Of a stretch of DNA of 64,000 bases, positions 57,165-64,000 are shown one piece after another (position 1 is the stretch's first letter; the number at the start of each line of letters is the position of its first letter). The DNA comes from Methyloceanibacter superfactus (GTDB lineage: Bacteria; Pseudomonadota; Alphaproteobacteria; Rhizobiales; Methyloligellaceae). Both the position numbers and the translations under genes were made by a program. Under the pieces are notes generated by a model. It made no database searches, was not told where the DNA came from, and was given only the letters and a program-made list of their open reading frames with translations. The stretch is from NCBI RefSeq assembly GCF_001723305.1, contig NZ_LPWF01000036.1, forward strand, positions 24,193 through 88,192, in the 5' to 3' direction.

Positions 57165-58142
57165 TTGAACACGGTACGGTCAGTGATCAAGGGCGTAGGC
57201 GCATACCTGCCCGCGCGGGTCATCACCAACGAAGACATCGCCAAGATCGTTGACACGTCCGACGATTGGATTGCCGCCCGCACCGGTATCCGCGAGCGCC
57301 ACATCGTCGCCGACGGCGAGCTGACCTCGACCATGGGCACCCATGCCGCCAAGGCGGCGCTGGCCGACGCGGGGCTGGAGGCGGACGACATCGACCTCAT
57401 CGTGCTCGCCACCTCGACCCCCGATCAAACATTCCCTGCCACCGCCGTCACCATCCAGGCCGAGCTGGGGATCAATCACGGCGCCGCCTTCGACGTGCAG
57501 GCCGTCTGCTCTGGCTTCATCTTCGCCTTAGCCACGGCCGATAACTATCTGAAGGGCGGACAGTTCAAGCGGGCCCTGGTGATCGGCTCGGAAGCGTTCT
57601 CGCGCATCCTCGATTGGGAGGATCGGTCCACTTGCGTGCTTTTCGGCGACGGCGCGGCGGCGGTCGTGGTGGAAGCGCAGAAGCTCAATGGGGCCATGAG
57701 CGATCGTGGCATTCTTGCCACGTGCCTGCGCTCGGACGGCCGTTACCGGGACAAGCTCTACGTGGACGGCGGCCCATCCTCGACCGGTACCGTCGGCTAT
57801 GTCCGCATGGACGGGCCCGAAGTGTTCCGCCATGCTGTGACGAAGATCAGCGAAGTGATTGGCGACACACTAGATATAGCGGGATATCAGGTGTCCGATA
57901 TCGACTGGTTTGTGCCCCACCAGGCCAATAAGCGAATTTTGGACGGGGCTGCCAGGAAACTGGGCCTCGACCCTTCTCGGGTCGTGATTACCGTGGATAA
58001 ACACGCCAATACGTCGGCGGCTTCAATTCCCCTCGCACTCAATACTGCTTGCGTTGACGGGCGGATCAAAGAGGGCGATCTGGTCCTTCTGGAGGCCATG
58101 GGCGGCGGATTCACGTGGGGAGCGTTGCTCATTCGCTGGTAG
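57165..58142 (+). CDS. fabH: beta-ketoacyl-ACP synthase III
   Basis: 325 residues from a TTG start at 57165. Catalytic triad C115 ([13 protein letters not shown]), H252 ([10 protein letters not shown]) and N282 (KHANTSAAS) are all present. [16 protein letters not shown] and [18 protein letters not shown] are family hallmarks. It begins fatty acid synthesis by joining acetyl-CoA to malonyl-ACP. A 134-bp gap leads to ihfA. Confidence 0.97.
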   Translation: MNTVRSVIKGVGAYLPARVITNEDIAKIVDTSDDWIAARTGIRERHIVADGELTSTMGTHAAKAALADAGLEADDIDLIVLATSTPDQTFPATAVTIQAELGINHGAAFDVQAVCSGFIFALATADNYLKGGQFKRALVIGSEAFSRILDWEDRSTCVLFGDGAAAVVVEAQKLNGAMSDRGILATCLRSDGRYRDKLYVDGGPSSTGTVGYVRMDGPEVFRHAVTKISEVIGDTLDIAGYQVSDIDWFVPHQANKRILDGAARKLGLDPSRVVITVDKHANTSAASIPLALNTACVDGRIKEGDLVLLEAMGGGFTWGALLIRW

Positions 58143-58276
58143 TGCCGCGAGAATGTCACACCTCGCCAGAATATGACGCAATATCAGGAATTTGATTGCG
58201 GCAGAGATTGACCGTTCAGCGCCCGCTCGGCTAGCATCTTGGTTCGTCCCGCGACTTTGGGGGAGTTGTACGCACG

Positions 58277-58594
58277 ATGAGCGGGAAGACACTGACGCGC
58301 GCCGACCTCGCGGAGGCCGTGTTTCAGAAAGTTGGTTTACCTCGGAACGAATCCGCTGAGATCGTGGAGCTGGTGCTGCGCGAGATCGTGGCGAGTCTTG
58401 AGCGTGGCGACCCGGTAAAGTTGTCCTCGTTCGGCTCCTTTGGTATTCGCGACAAGGGGCAGCGCATCGGGCGGAACCCCAAGACCGGCCAGGAAGTTCC
58501 GATCACGCCACGGCGCGTGCTTGTGTTTCGCGCAAGCAACATCATGAAGCAGCGCATTAACGAGATGCTGTCGCGGAGAAAGGCAGCCGAGTAG
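58277..58594 (+). CDS. ihfA: integration host factor subunit alpha
   Basis: 105 residues. DNA-bending HU/IHF fold: [80 protein letters not shown] and [12 protein letters not shown]. The arm carries the NPKTG proline motif that intercalates DNA. The fabH-ihfA-merR order is conserved in the clade. Confidence 0.96.
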   Translation: MSGKTLTRADLAEAVFQKVGLPRNESAEIVELVLREIVASLERGDPVKLSSFGSFGIRDKGQRIGRNPKTGQEVPITPRRVLVFRASNIMKQRINEMLSRRKAAE

Positions 58595-58623
58595 GCCAGC
58601 TGTTTAACGCCAGGAGGAGAGCG

Positions 58624-59091
58624 TTGGAGAAGGCGCCCGAGGCGTTTCGCACCATCAGCGAAGTCGCTGATGAGCTGGAAGTTCCGAAACATGTGCTTCG
58701 CTTCTGGGAGGCTAAGTTCGCTCAGCTCAAGCCCATGAAGCGCGGTGGCGGCCGGCGCTATTACCGGCCCGAGGACGTCGCGCTGCTGCGCGGCATCCGT
58801 TTCCTACTCTACGACGATGGCTACACCATTCGCGGCGTCCAAAAGATCCTGCGCGAGCATGGACCGCGCTACGTCATGGATTACCGGCGGCTGTCAGAAG
58901 AGGCGGAGGACGACGATCTGTCGCCCGCCCACGAGATTCCCGATGTGGCCGCCGAGGCGGCCAAGAGCGGCGGCACCTATGTCCGGCCGACCTCGCAGCC
59001 GCGCAGGATGGATGGGGATGCTCTCTGCTCTTTGCGAGAGGAAATCGAGGCCTGCCAGAAGCTGCTCGCCAACGCCGACGCCAAGGAATAG
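58624..59091 (+). CDS. MerR-family transcriptional regulator
   Basis: 155 residues from TTG 58624 after AGGAGAG. Winged helix: [60 protein letters not shown], and [20 protein letters not shown]. The C-terminal half has no Cys-based metal site and ends in a helical [20 protein letters not shown]. Its regulatory target is not known, but the place after ihfA is fixed in this order. Confidence 0.92.
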   Translation: MEKAPEAFRTISEVADELEVPKHVLRFWEAKFAQLKPMKRGGGRRYYRPEDVALLRGIRFLLYDDGYTIRGVQKILREHGPRYVMDYRRLSEEAEDDDLSPAHEIPDVAAEAAKSGGTYVRPTSQPRRMDGDALCSLREEIEACQKLLANADAKE

Positions 59092-59166
59092 CGCGCCGGT
59101 TTGGCCGCTTTGGCTTGTTTCGTGAGCCCGATCGAGTATATGCAGTCTGCCTCGTCAGCGAGACGT

Positions 59167-59244
59167 CGGAGCGTAGCGCAGCTCGGTTAGCGCACCGGTC
59201 TGGGGGACCGGGGGTCGGGAGTTCAAATCTCCCCGCTCCGACCA
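59167..59244 (+). tRNA. tRNA-Pro(GGG)
   Basis: 78 nt: acceptor CGGAGCG pairs with CGCTCCG before ACCA. D arm AGCGCAGCTCGGTTAGCGC, anticodon stem CCGGT with loop CTGGGGG (anticodon GGG) and ACCGG, T arm GGGAGTTCAAATCTCCC. No duplicated 3' end or integrase is seen nearby, so this tRNA site is unoccupied. Confidence 0.95.
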
Positions 59245-59285
59245 TTTTCCCCCGTCAGCCCAAGCGCCAAAGTTGCAGCTCTGCG

Positions 59286-59636
59286 CTATTCGATTTTCTC
59301 CGCGCCGATCCCGTCGGTCTGGACTTCCATGGAGGCGCCGGGGCGGTAGGCCGTCTTCTTGTAGCGGTCGCCGTCCTTGCTGAGCTTGGTGGTCCAGCCG
59401 GTCTCCCACTTGATGACGGCGGCCTCGCCGCCATCCTCCCACGTCCCCTTAAGGACATGGCCTTGCTTCTCGCCGGCGGCGGTGCCGTCGGCGCTCAGCG
59501 TGATGCTGAACGCATTGCCCTTGGTGTCGGCGGTCATGTACTTGCCGGCCCAGTCACCGGCGAAACTGGCGCTGCTGGTCAACACCGCAATGAGGCATGC
59601 GGCGAACGAGACTCTGATCAATTCAACGGCCTTCAT
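59286..59636 (-). CDS. small secreted protein, unknown function
   Basis: ATG 59636 (MKAVELIRVSFAACLIAVLT) opens a signal peptide; an ORF start at 59657 would add 7 residues. The product is about 116 residues. The mature part WAGKYMTADTKGNAFSITLS, then ADGTAAGEKQGHVLKGTWED, ends with a Y-K-x-x-AYRPG element and is predicted to be beta-rich, like small lipocalin-type or DUF-family periplasmic proteins. I do not recognise a named family. It is convergent with the tRNA-Pro gene. Confidence 0.65.
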   Translation of the reverse strand: MKAVELIRVSFAACLIAVLTSSASFAGDWAGKYMTADTKGNAFSITLSADGTAAGEKQGHVLKGTWEDGGEAAVIKWETGWTTKLSKDGDRYKKTAYRPGASMEVQTDGIGAEKIE

Positions 59637-59721
59637 GGCTCGATCCTTCTGAAGCACCCAGTCTGTCTATCCGGCGACAGGCAACAGCACATTGATCGGG
59701 ATCACGGCGAGATCGCAAGCC

Positions 59722-60989
59722 TCATGAGCCGGCGCGCCTTAGATATGGCCGTGCCAAGGCCATTCCCCAGATCATCGCCATGATGAGATAGAAGTGACGC
59801 CAGTGATCGGTATCGATGACTGCGCCCTCCAGCACCATGCCGATGAAGGCGCGACGAGAACGGCGCTCAAACCGTTGCCTCCCCGATCCCGGAGAACCAG
59901 CTGCACGCCGAGGACCAGGGTGGCGAGCACGAGGAAAATATAGAGCGTGCCGCCGATCCAGCCGGTGTTGAGATACATGTTGAGATAGACCTCATGCACG
60001 TCCTCATGGTGATGCACGCGGCCAAACTCGAGCGCGCCGATACCCAGCGGATGCGTGACGACCAGCTCCGCCGCCTTCTCTTGTCCGCCGAAACGGCCTT
60101 CGGGCCCGACATCGTAGGACTGCTCGAAGGTGGCGCGCTCGCCCATGATATCGGCGACCTTGGGGATGCTCTGGGCCGCGGCCAGGACGCCAACGGCGCA
60201 TAGTCCAGCCAGCACCATGACGATGATGAGCTTCAGACGCTCCCGGTTTGTGGCCGCGATGATGAAGACGAACGCGCTGTAGACCATGAGCGACACGGCA
60301 AGATTGAGCCAGGCGCCGCGCGAGACGCTGAGCAGCGTTCCGAGCAGAAGAAGCGGCAGCGCGATCGCCCACAGGCTGCCGCGTAGCAGCCGTGCGGTGA
60401 GCACCACGTTGAAGGCATAGAGCAGGGCTGGCACCAGGAAGGCGCCGAGCACGTTGGGATCCTTGAAGGTGCCCCGGGCTCGGCCGAACTCGGTGAAGAT
60501 GTCGTAGAGGCCCGGGACCAGGTCGAAATAGCCGATCAACGCCGCCGAAGCGGCGACGAGCGCGGCGGCCATATAGGCGGACATAATCAGCCGGACATTG
60601 GCGTCCGGATTGTGGGCGACGAACGCCGCCATGACCACGGACGACAGGGCGAGATAGAGGGTGATCGAGACATGGGTCACCGGCACGCTCAGCACGCCGG
60701 CTTGGGTCGTCGCGATATAGCCCCCGGCGACGATGCCGCACAGCAGCAGGAGATAGACCGAAAGCCCGCGGGTGAAAGGTGCGAGCCCCACGAGCGGCAG
60801 CAGAATGATCGCGCCGATCATCAGGCCGTCGTAAGGCGCCGGCTCCCAATAGACGATCCCGCCAGTGGCGATGGTGATCCAGAGATAGACGAGCGCCAGC
60901 CGCTTGATGCCGGGGCTGACCTGCCGCCGGGCGCCACGGTCCCTCGAGGCAGGAGCCGTCTCTTGCACGGCATCGTAAGTGACCGCCAC
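59722..60989 (-). CDS. O-antigen ligase (WaaL/Wzy-like) family membrane protein (one frameshift)
   Basis: About 422 residues with some ten membrane helices. Wzy_C landmarks: SVSRGAWLNLAVSLMVYSAF, RFGGQEKAAELVVTHPLGIG and HEVYLNMYLNTGWIGGTLYI, the large periplasmic loop H/R motifs of ligases and polymerases. At about 59850 a base (G of GCGGCC) is lost. The proper end reads in another frame (AFIGMVLEGAVIDTDHWRHF, then YLIMAMIWGMALA) to the TGA at 59722. It probably polymerises or ligates a surface polysaccharide made by the genes to its right. Confidence 0.85.
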
Positions 60990-61004
60990 GGCGCGCCCTT
61001 TCGC

Positions 61005-62573
61005 CTAATAGGCGTTGTCGCCCTTGATCAGGGCGAATGGGGTCATCAGCAGGATGTAGAGGTCGAAGGTCACCGACCAATTCTCGATGTAGTAGAGGTC
61101 GTGCTCCACGCGCCGCAGGATCTTCTCTTGGGTGTCGGTCTCGCCGCGCCAGCCGTTGATCTGGGCCCAACCGGTGACGCCGGGCTTCACCCGATGACGC
61201 GCGAAATAGCCGTCGACTGCGTCGGCATAGAGCTTGTCCGCCGCCTTGGCCTTGAGCGCATGGGGGCGCGGCCCGACGAGCGAGAGATCGCCTTTGACCA
61301 CGTTGAAGAACTGCGGCAGCTCGTCGAGGCTGGTCTTGCGCAGGAACCGGCCGACGCGGGTCACGCGCGGATCGTCCTTGGTGACGAGCTTCGACGCCTC
61401 CGCATCGGTCGCCTCGGCATACATAGTGCGGAACTTGTAGACGTCGATCTGCTCGTTGTTGAAGCCGAGACGCTTCTGCCGGAAGAGAACCGGACCTTTT
61501 GAACCGAGCTTGATGGCGAGCGCGATGAGCAGCATCACCGGGGCCAGCACGATCACCGCGAGCGTCGCGACGGCCTTATCGAACAGCCATTTCTTGACAT
61601 AGTCCCAGTCGGCGATCGGCTTGTCGCTAATGTCGATGAACGGCACGTTGCCGATATAGGAATAGGTGCGCGGCCGGAAGCGGAGCTTGTTGGTGTGCGC
61701 CGACAGGCGAATGTCGACCGGCAGCACCCACAGCTTCTTCAGGAGTTGCAGGAGACGCGTCTCGGCCGTGACCGGCAAGGACACGATGAGAAGATCGAGC
61801 CGCGAGTTCCGCGCGAATTCGACCAGCTCGTCGATATTGCCGAGTTTCGGATAGCCGGCAACCAGCGGCGACACCCGGTCGGGACCGCGATCGTCGAAGA
61901 TGCCGACGATCCGGATATCGGTATCGGCGGACGCTTCCAGCGCCTTGATCAACTGCTCGGCCTCGGCGCCACCGCCGACGATCACCGCACGGCGATAGAG
62001 GCGCCCCTCGCGGATCCAGCGCTTGGCCAGAAGCGACAGCGCCAGCCGCTCGCCGAACAAAGCGATCAGTCCGGAGACGTACCAGCCCGCGATCCACACC
62101 CGCGAGAAGTCCGCCCCGACCTTGACGAAAAAGGCGAGCGCCATCATGCCGGCCATGACCATGGTCCAGGCAAAGGCGGTTCGCGTGAAGCCGCGGACGA
62201 ACCCGCTGAAGGCTTGCATCTGATAAAGATTGAGCGCCTGGACGATCGCCATATTGGCGGTCGCGGCGATCACCACGGCGACGAGATAGACGAGATGCAG
62301 GCTCTCGTCCTTCTGCTCCACATAGCCGAGATAGATGGCGAAGCCGAGCACCGTCACGATCAGGAACTCGATCATGCGCACGGCGCCGGTCACGACGATG
62401 GGCGGCAGCAGGTTCAGCTTGCCGCCACGGCGGATCTCGGCCAATGGCGGACGCGGCGTGCGGCGCCTATCGGGAAAGGCGAGGCCGGCCTTCTTCCGGT
62501 CGCGCGGATTCGGCGGCACGAGCGCCTCGCGCGCGTCCAACTCGCCAGGCTTAATGGCGTGTGTCTTGCTCAT
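61005..62573 (-). CDS. undecaprenyl-phosphate glucose/galactose phosphotransferase (exopolysaccharide priming)
   Basis: ATG 62573 ([20 protein letters not shown]); 522 residues. Five membrane helices and a CoA-binding-like central domain ([20 protein letters not shown], then [20 protein letters not shown]) precede the catalytic sugar transferase domain. Motifs: [69 protein letters not shown] and [20 protein letters not shown]. It transfers a hexose-1-phosphate to the lipid carrier and starts polysaccharide repeat units. Same strand as its neighbours, so an EPS operon is likely. Confidence 0.93.
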   Translation of the reverse strand: MSKTHAIKPGELDAREALVPPNPRDRKKAGLAFPDRRRTPRPPLAEIRRGGKLNLLPPIVVTGAVRMIEFLIVTVLGFAIYLGYVEQKDESLHLVYLVAVVIAATANMAIVQALNLYQMQAFSGFVRGFTRTAFAWTMVMAGMMALAFFVKVGADFSRVWIAGWYVSGLIALFGERLALSLLAKRWIREGRLYRRAVIVGGGAEAEQLIKALEASADTDIRIVGIFDDRGPDRVSPLVAGYPKLGNIDELVEFARNSRLDLLIVSLPVTAETRLLQLLKKLWVLPVDIRLSAHTNKLRFRPRTYSYIGNVPFIDISDKPIADWDYVKKWLFDKAVATLAVIVLAPVMLLIALAIKLGSKGPVLFRQKRLGFNNEQIDVYKFRTMYAEATDAEASKLVTKDDPRVTRVGRFLRKTSLDELPQFFNVVKGDLSLVGPRPHALKAKAADKLYADAVDGYFARHRVKPGVTGWAQINGWRGETDTQEKILRRVEHDLYYIENWSVTFDLYILLMTPFALIKGDNAY

Positions 62574-62732
62574 TCGTCTCTCGACCCTGACCCGGCCCAC
62601 CCAGCCAGGTATGCAAAAAGCGAGCGTTCGCTGGGCCGTCGCGCTCGGCGCAGCCGCTCATGGTTATGGCACGGCGAGACTTTTTGGATGCGTGAAGGGC
62701 GGCGGCGAAGGAAGGCCGCGCTCGACCTATGG

Positions 62733-63902
62733 TTAAGAGGCCGTTGTGGGGCCGGCTTCCGGCAGTTTGTGAATGCCGGCGCCGAGGTCGGAAATGTAGA
62801 AATCGACCACGTCGCGGGTCATTTCATCGACGGTGAAGTTGTCGCGGACATGTTTCTGCAAAGCCGCGGCGCGCACCAGAAACGGTTTCGGATCGGCAAG
62901 GAAGGCGCGGAGTTGGCTCGCCAGGGCGGCCACGTCGCCGGGCGGGATCAGCGGCATGGGCACGTCGCCCATGATCTCCGGAATGCCGCCGACATTGGTG
63001 GCGATCAGCGGCATCTGCGCGGCGGCCGCCTCGAGCACGATATAGGGGAAGGATTCCAACCGGGACGGCACCACGACGCAGCGGGCCCGCACGAACGCGG
63101 TGCGGGCGGGCTGCGGACCGGAGAAGATGACCCGCGAGGTGAGGCCCAACCGGCGGGCCATGCGCTTGAAGTGCTTCTCGTCGGGACCGCTACCCGACGA
63201 TGATGGCGCGGCCGGGGAAGATGGTCTGATGCGCGGCGAGGGCCTCGAGGAAGATGTCGACGCCCTGCTTACGCACTCGCCGATGAACACGAAGTCCGCC
63301 GCGTCGTCGGCGAGCAAGGACTCGTAGAATTCGTGCCGGTATAGACCATTATAGATCACGCGCGCCGGGCAGGGCGGTGGACCGATGAGCTCGCCGTAGC
63401 AATTCGCGGCATAAAGGCTCTCGAAGATGATCCCGTCGGTATATGCGGCGAGCTTACGCTCGATGGCGTGGTACAGCCGCCCCGAGAAGGTCGACGGCGA
63501 ATAATGCAGCACGCCGCCATGGGGCGTATAGACGACCTTCGTGCCCTTCTTCTTGCGCAGCTTCCGTCCCGCGAGCCGCGCATAGGCGCCGCCCTTGGCG
63601 CCATGGCCGTGCAGCACATCGACATCGAGCTTGCCGGCGATCTTGGCGATCTTGCGATAGGTGTGCCAGTCGTTGACGCCGGGCTGCCGCGTCATGGGCA
63701 GGCGGGTGACCCCCAGCGCGCAATTGTCTTCGAGCCGGCTCAGCGCCACGTTGAGCTCGTCGCTGTCGTCCGGCCGCGAATCGCAGATCACGCCGACCTC
63801 GGCCCCAAGCTCGGCTTGGCCGATCGCCAGGTCGTGCACGTGTCGGAAGAGGCCTCCGGTCGGCGCACGCAGACAATGGAGGATGCGGAAATTGGAGCTC
63901 AC
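62733..63902 (-). CDS. glycosyltransferase family 4 (two compensating indels)
   Basis: About 389 residues. N-terminal Rossmann domain: MSSNFRILHCLRAPTGGLFR, HVHDLAIGQAELGAEVGVIC, VDVLHGHGAKGGAYARLAGR and VVYTPHGGVLHYSP. C-terminal domain: VIYNGLYRHEF, the usual SGSGPDEKHFKRMARRLGL region, VVVPSRLESFPYIVLEAAAA, and MPLIATNVGGIPEIMGD with the E-x7-E pattern. Between about 63195 and 63285 the sequence reads poorly (SRASTSSSRPSPRIRPSSPA) and makes sense in another frame (VDIFLEALAAHQTIFPGRAI), so two compensating indels are likely. It adds a sugar in the EPS pathway. Confidence 0.85.
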   Translation of the reverse strand: MSSNFRILHCLRAPTGGLFRHVHDLAIGQAELGAEVGVICDSRPDDSDELNVALSRLEDNCALGVTRLPMTRQPGVNDWHTYRKIAKIAGKLDVDVLHGHGAKGGAYARLAGRKLRKKKGTKVVYTPHGGVLHYSPSTFSGRLYHAIERKLAAYTDGIIFESLYAANCYGELIGPPPCPARVIYNGLYRHEFYESLLADDAADFVFIGECVSRASTSSSRPSPRIRPSSPAAPSSSGSGPDEKHFKRMARRLGLTSRVIFSGPQPARTAFVRARCVVVPSRLESFPYIVLEAAAAQMPLIATNVGGIPEIMGDVPMPLIPPGDVAALASQLRAFLADPKPFLVRAAALQKHVRDNFTVDEMTRDVVDFYISDLGAGIHKLPEAGPTTAS

Positions 63903-63944
63903 GGGACCCGGGACGTCGCAGCGGGGAAAACGAACCCCTGAGCT

Positions 63945-64000
63945 TTAGAAGAAGCGTTCGAGAACGTAAATAGTGTCGCCGGGCTGGACGGGATAATCGG
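63945..64000 (-). CDS. polysaccharide export protein (Wza-like), C-terminal end only
   Basis: Partial: the last 17 codons and stop (TAA 63945-63947) of a gene that runs off the window. They read DYPVQPGDTIYVLERFF, the usual C-terminus of an outer-membrane polysaccharide export (Wza/ExoF) SLBB protein. It fits as the next gene of the EPS operon. Confidence 0.6.
   Translation of the reverse strand, partial: DYPVQPGDTIYVLERFF

Noticed and set aside
61695..63203. Plus-strand ORF of about 500 codons
   Set aside because: Antisense to the priming glycosyltransferase and GT4 genes, whose motifs are clear.

Overview
The window looks like a chromosomal segment of an alphaproteobacterium of the order Hyphomicrobiales (Rhizobiales); the genus cannot be fixed from sequence alone. 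The evidence is gene order typical of that order (slt-dapA-smpB; rpoZ-rsh-DUF2062-pdxJ-acpS-lepB-rnc-era-recO-parC; glyA-nrdR-ribD-ribE-ribB-ribH-nusB-thiL; bamE / ubiquinol-cytochrome c chaperone / DUF177-plsX-fabH-ihfA-merR), high GC, and order-specific regulators such as LdtR and BigR.

Layout: 1-1.9 kb holds three small core genes, two of them frameshifted. 1.9-10.5 kb is an 8.6-kb integrated element flanked by 15-bp direct repeats derived from the 3' end of tRNA-Ser(TGA). It carries a P4-type integrase, an AlpA-like regulator, a winged-helix replication-initiator-like gene with internal 15-mer repeats, an HK97-type major capsid gene without any other virion gene, and a translationally coupled cargo operon at the tRNA end. 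This is the accessory region and the most interesting part. 10.7-19 kb has envelope and membrane proteins (Sel1 lipoprotein, YihY, TerC, BON-like protein, lytic transglycosylase, hydrolase). 19-34 kb is a housekeeping block: lysine and pyridoxine biosynthesis, tmRNA binding, (p)ppGpp metabolism, signal peptidase, RNase III, Era, RecO, topoisomerase IV. 34-45 kb includes leucyltransferase, HemB, an extensin-like protein, the LdtR / L,D-transpeptidase pair, and a BigR-type sulfide-detoxification cluster (persulfide dioxygenase-like MBL protein, BigR, rhodanese, TauE/SafE) around one divergent operator. 45-59 kb holds glyA-nrdR, the riboflavin operon, nusB-thiL, a proton-pumping pyrophosphatase, bamE and the plsX-fabH-ihfA-merR lipid/nucleoid block ending at tRNA-Pro(GGG). 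59.7-64 kb is the edge of an exopolysaccharide cluster on the minus strand (O-antigen-ligase-like, priming glycosyltransferase, GT4, and the last 18 codons of a Wza-like exporter).

A cross-cutting feature is that about twenty genes, including ones expected to be essential (dapA, rsh, pdxJ, ribH, thiL, folK), carry one- or two-base indels, most often a shortened G or C run. This looks like residual consensus error from the sequencing or assembly rather than biology, so 'broken' genes here should be read with that in mind. Such loci are annotated as whole genes, with the frameshift position stated.
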